Of a stretch of DNA of 64,000 bases, positions 60,303 through 64,000 are shown one piece after another (the stretch's first letter is position 1; every line of letters starts with the position of its first letter). The DNA is taken from assembly GCA_025667525.1 (NCBI GenBank), contig JANFOE010000190.1, forward strand, positions 2,501 to 66,500, given 5' to 3'. A program made the position numbers and the translations under genes. This stretch comes from Glebionis coronaria (Eukaryota > Streptophyta > Magnoliopsida > Asterales > Asteraceae). The notes beneath the pieces were generated by a model. That model was not told where the DNA came from and made no database searches. It saw only the letters and a program-made list of their open reading frames with translations.

Positions 60303-63300
60303 TGTAACAATCGTGAATTTTGAATTATTTAATTGATGATTAAGCGCGACGTTTTCGGGTTAGACATGTACGTCTATTGAAATCCCCGATTGTTTCCGCG
60401 TAAATCATGTTCGAATCCGAATTATTAAGTACATCCTCGTGTGATTAATTTTTTTCTTTTGAATCTTAGTTCTTCTTACTGCGTATTATAATTTATTGGC
60501 AATCCTTTTACGTGGATCGTCTTACATTAAAATACGACCCGACAATTTAAGCACCCTTTATTTTAAAGATAAGCGATACACATTATTTAGCGCCACGACG
60601 GATATTCCCTAAGAACCCATTTCCTAGTTGAAATATCAAAAACTACTACTAAATCTCTACTTTGTCTATCATTTAACATTGACAATATATGAAACCTTGC
60701 AAACTAAAAAGAGAAATATACCCGCTTAGTTATTCTTTCTTTTTCCCATTGTTGAAATTTAAACATAACACTCATTTACCCCAATACAAAAGTCAAGCCT
60801 AGGGAAAATGCTTATTACTTTCTCCCTGCCCAACACTCGTACCTCACTACATCTTCCTCTTCCACATTTCTTTTACATATCTCCATGGTACTTTTTGTCT
60901 CCCAAACCATTTTTAACCCAACTAAAATCTTTACAATGTAACCAAACTAAAAAAATTAGACAATTACTTCACTTTTACCTTATAAATACCATGCTAACAT
61001 CACATGTTAACACACACAAAAAAATAAACTTTCACTCTTCTTTTTCTCTCCCTGATTCACGAACATCAGAAGCTACAAAAGAAAGAAAACAAGTGTTGAC
61101 ACACTTTGAGCCTTATTGTTAAACATCTCAACATTAGTTACAAACTATACTTTAGATCCAACTAAACATGTCTTATCCTTTCCTCTCTTTCTGGTCTTCT
61201 ACAACAACAATACGCCAGGGATTATTATATTCGCTGTTAAAGCTTTTGAAAGCTGTGGAAGCTTTTTGGAATGGTTGGGTATCGTTGACGCTGATCTTGA
61301 ACTGAGTTTGGACTCGCTAGAATGGTAGCAGGGCATGCATGTCGCATCCCTCAAGACCACCTCGTTGTGGGTATATACGCTCCTCATTCTTTTCGTTTAT
61401 TATGCATTAGTCCTTAGCTAGTTGTGCTTGAGATCCAATATAAAAATGAAACAAGTTGTAAAATATTGAATGCTAACCGAGAGCTAGAAAGGTTGGGCTA
61501 AAACGTGTTATATTATGTACGAGTTATGGGTCATGGGATAATCGAACTAGTCACACAAGGGTGCGTGTGACTGGCTTCATGCCGACTCGAAACCTTAGAA
61601 ACCATAGCTAGTAAACGAGTAAAAGAACTGGTTTACATGCGTCAGTTTTAGAACAAGTATATTTCATATTAACACTTAGTAAAATGGACCCAAACAACCA
61701 CCTTTTGTCGAGAACATAGAATCGTTGAAGCCACCATATGGTGAGCATCGAGTTTCATGACAAAGTCACTAGTACCAAGTCTTAGATACAAAAAGAATGA
61801 CTTAAAATGGTCGAGTATTGATCTCGAACCAACCATTTGAAAACACCCCTGTTAGTCGAACAACATGTGAAAGCAGTAAACAAATAGGCTAAAATTTACG
61901 TCTGCCTTTTGAATCTTGCGACAGTAGCTAAAACACAAAAAGGTAGAGACCTTAGACCACTGCTTATACTACGAAGCCAAAACACAAAACAGTAGCCAAA
62001 CCACTTACTTCTCACATGCTCCAAACTTTAATGGTATATAACAGCAGCGAGCGGACCTTTTACGACCCCCTTTTAACCCCCGAAACGACCTTGCCCCGAG
62101 ACGGTCATATGACGGAAGTTGTAGACGGCCATGTCGTCTACACGGGCATACTTTTGGTTCGACCCAAAAGCCTTTATCGAAAACCGTAGACAAGATCGAA
62201 AGTGACATATTAAACTCGTAACTTTTAAAATAGTTGTACGACCCTTACTTCGAACCCGATTTTAACCCATCAAACGACCTCGGTTTATGAAACTTAAAAC
62301 ACCCGCCTATAGGCGACCTGGCCAGCTTTCTAAAAATACTTTTGGTTTACACCGAGAGTCACTAACGAACCTACAATCCTTCCTTAAATATTGGCGATAT
62401 CACCCTTGTTTCGAAATCATCTCAGAAATACCAGTACGCTTTCAAATTCATTTTACAATCATGTTTCATGACATGAAACATGTTCCTCTTTTTGAAACTT
62501 TTTTTTTAATTAAATATTAATTAATTTTAATTATTTAATATAATTTTAATAATAAAAATATAAAATATATTTAAGATATTTGATCTATTAAATGACTTGA
62601 CTAAATAAACTGTTCCCACTAAGAAGTGTCTAAATATTGCCAAATACATTCCGATTAAATGACTATACTTTTATTAAAACGATGAACTTTCGCAAATGTT
62701 AAAAATTATCGATTTAATTAAATAAACTCAAGCACATACTAGGGGACTAAATGCTACATTTATTGTCATTTTGAATGTATAGTGATACATACTTTATTTA
62801 ATTTAGGTTACAGATTATTTCGAGTTATTATTTCTCCATGTATACGTTGTGCTATTTTAACCGTTGCTATTGCTTCGAGGTGAGTTTCATAGCCCCACTT
62901 TTAATTGTTTTAACTATTTTGGGGTGAGAACATTGCTTGTTTTTAACGGATGAACATAAGTGCCTTAAACTGATACGTTTGCCTACATGATGTCTAAGTA
63001 GAGATATCCCTAGATGCTTTAGCCCACTATCGTGAACCGTTAATTACTTTGTGTAAGCGCGAATGTTATGGATAGATCTATTGGGACTGACATCCCTATC
63101 TAATGTTGGTTGTGTGACCAAATTAGATACACTTACATTTGAGTCATTACGAATGCTTTGGGATAGGCATTTGCTCGGGCTCTCATTATATCTTGTTGGT
63201 TGGTTAACGCTTCGGTGTCACGAGCTTAGGCGTAGGAATACAAACGTATACTATTTTGATTATAACCTTGTTTGGTTATGTGCCGGTTGCTTGATTAAAT

Positions 63301-63653
63301 CTTATGGTTCATCACACTTACTTAAACTTAAACCTATGAACTCACCAACCTTTGTGTTGACACTTTAGCAATGTTTTTCTCAGGTATCAAGACGGAGGAG
63401 TGACGTGGTTATGCATGGGAGATTTTTAATAAAAATGGTCGTGACTAGCGTATGGATATTTGGATCAATGTTAAAGTCTTTTGAAACGATGTTTTATTAT
63501 GATCTTTTGTAATTCGCTTCCGAAACAAGTTTTATGCTTTTAATTAAATTAAAACGGCTTTTAAATAGTCGTTCTTTGTATTTATGTCTTGTGATAGTCA
63601 TGACCGTCGCACCCCATTGTGTTTTCTTACTCTGATAAATTGGGGGGGTGACA
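60303..63653 (+). repeat. Element 3, 3' LTR
   Basis: Copy of 53012-56363. Its end is GGGGGGTGACA, where the 5' LTR has GGGGGTGTGACA. Confidence 0.95.
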
Positions 63654-63658
63654 GGTTT
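63654..63658 (+). repeat. TSD of element 3, right copy (GGTTT)
   Basis: Matches 53007-53011. Confidence 0.92.
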
Positions 63659-63689
63659 TTAGAAAAAGACCTAGTTCTCTATAACTCAT

Positions 63690-63703
63690 GGCTCTGGTAC
63701 CAA
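63690..63703 (-). promoter_or_regulatory. Primer-binding site of element H (initiator tRNA-Met type, one mismatch)
   Basis: Minus strand TTGGTACCAGAGCC, two bases after the LTR end, followed by TTATAGAGAACTAGG as in element 3. One base (C for T) differs from the standard TGGTATCAGAGC. This fixes H's orientation and identifies 63706 onward as its 5' LTR. Confidence 0.85.
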
Positions 63704-63705
63704 TC

Positions 63706-64000
63706 TTTAACACCCCCAAATTTACACGCAGCGGAATACATCTTTTGGTGCTAAACAATGATACAACAACACATAATTTATAAAGAACGACTCGAAAAGA
63801 GACGTTTTAGATTTATCGTTCCTAAAACATTTGTCAGAGTAGCGTAGTCCCAAGTAAGCGTTACCAAAAGATAAGTTAAAACAACATATTAGTTTGTTTT
63901 AAAAATGTAACGATAAATAAATCAAAGAGTTTGAACAACAAAAGCAGTGCACAACTTCATTCCCGTGACCTCCAAGCTTCCACTTCTTGATTACCTGAAA
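63706..64000 (-). repeat. 3' end of the 5' LTR of element H (continues beyond the window)
   Basis: Matches 4891-5085 joined to 33700-33799 and crosses the outer Athila insertion site without interruption. It ends within the CAGGTA module at 64000. Confidence 0.85.

Larger units (their letters stand above)
53012..63653 (+). mobile_element. Element 3: LTR retrotransposon without coding capacity, plus strand
   Basis: LTRs 53012-56363 (3352 bp) and 60303-63653 (3351 bp), TGTAACAATCG...GTGACA, TSD GGTTT, initiator-Met primer site at 56367. About 30 differences between LTRs by eye (about 0.9 %). The 3.9-kb interior shows no ORF of note and no domain I can recognise. This fits a large non-autonomous retrotransposon derivative. 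H, element 2 and element 3 share the primer type and some leader sequence (TTATAGAGAAC), suggesting related parents. Confidence 0.94.
4891..64000 (-). mobile_element. Element H: minus-strand chromovirus-like LTR retrotransposon, host of four later insertions
   Basis: The sequence beginning TTTAACACCCCCAAATTT occurs at 4891 and 63706 in the same orientation, with about four differences over the 290 bases that can be compared. At 63706 it is preceded on the minus strand side by a primer site, so that copy is the 5' LTR and the copy at 4891 is the 3' LTR. Removing the outer Athila, element 2 and element 3 leaves an LTR of about 3.27 kb and an internal region of about 4.06 kb. The 5' LTR start is outside the window, so the element's own TSD cannot be tested; the left flank is TTAAG. 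No intact domain was recognised in the internal region. An alternative is that the 4891 copy is a solo LTR; I consider that less likely. Confidence 0.65.

Overview
This window is plant nuclear DNA made almost entirely of nested LTR retrotransposons. I found no protein-coding host gene, rRNA, tRNA, CRISPR array or bacterial feature. The evidence is two Athila-type Ty3/gypsy elements with gag, protease, RT, RNase H and integrase, AT-rich LTRs of 1.7 to 3.9 kb, primer-binding sites for tRNA-Asp and initiator tRNA-Met, and 5-bp target-site duplications (TSDs). The LTR style suggests a eudicot, perhaps Asteraceae, but that guess rests on general familiarity and not on a search.

Layout. 1-1673: end of a minus-strand chromovirus-like LTR cut by the window edge. 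1674-2150: fragment of an unclassified minus-strand LTR/leader. 2151-4890: front part of a plus-strand LTR starting TGTAAAACCCG. Element H (minus strand) covers 4891 to beyond 64000. Its 3' LTR is 4891-5085 plus 33700-36774, its eroded internal region is 36775-40648, 52874-53011 and 63659-63705, and its primer site and 5' LTR begin at 63690-64000.

Four later elements sit inside H. (1) Outer Athila (minus, 5086-33694, TSD GTTTT) is in H's 3' LTR. (2) Inner Athila (plus, 13084-25369, TSD GTGGC) is in the outer Athila's pol gene, between RT and RNase H. It carries a 972-bp LTR-derived insert in its own gag (16121-17092). (3) Element 2 (plus, 40649-52868, TSD ATTTA) is in H's internal region. Its LTRs differ by about four bases, yet its pol is wrecked. 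(4) Element 3 (plus, 53012-63653, TSD GGTTT) has no recognisable coding region.

Relative ages from LTR differences counted by eye: outer Athila about 2-3 %, inner Athila about 1.2 %, element 3 about 0.9 %, element 2 about 0.1 %. This order agrees with the nesting. All gag/pol genes are broken by stops, single-base frameshifts or insertions, except the RNase H-integrase half of the outer Athila, which is open.

The most interesting signals are two non-autonomous elements that moved recently without usable genes; a TATA box joined to a hairpin in several unrelated LTRs; a CAGGTA module shared by four LTR families; and an R-U5-like LTR piece inserted in gag.
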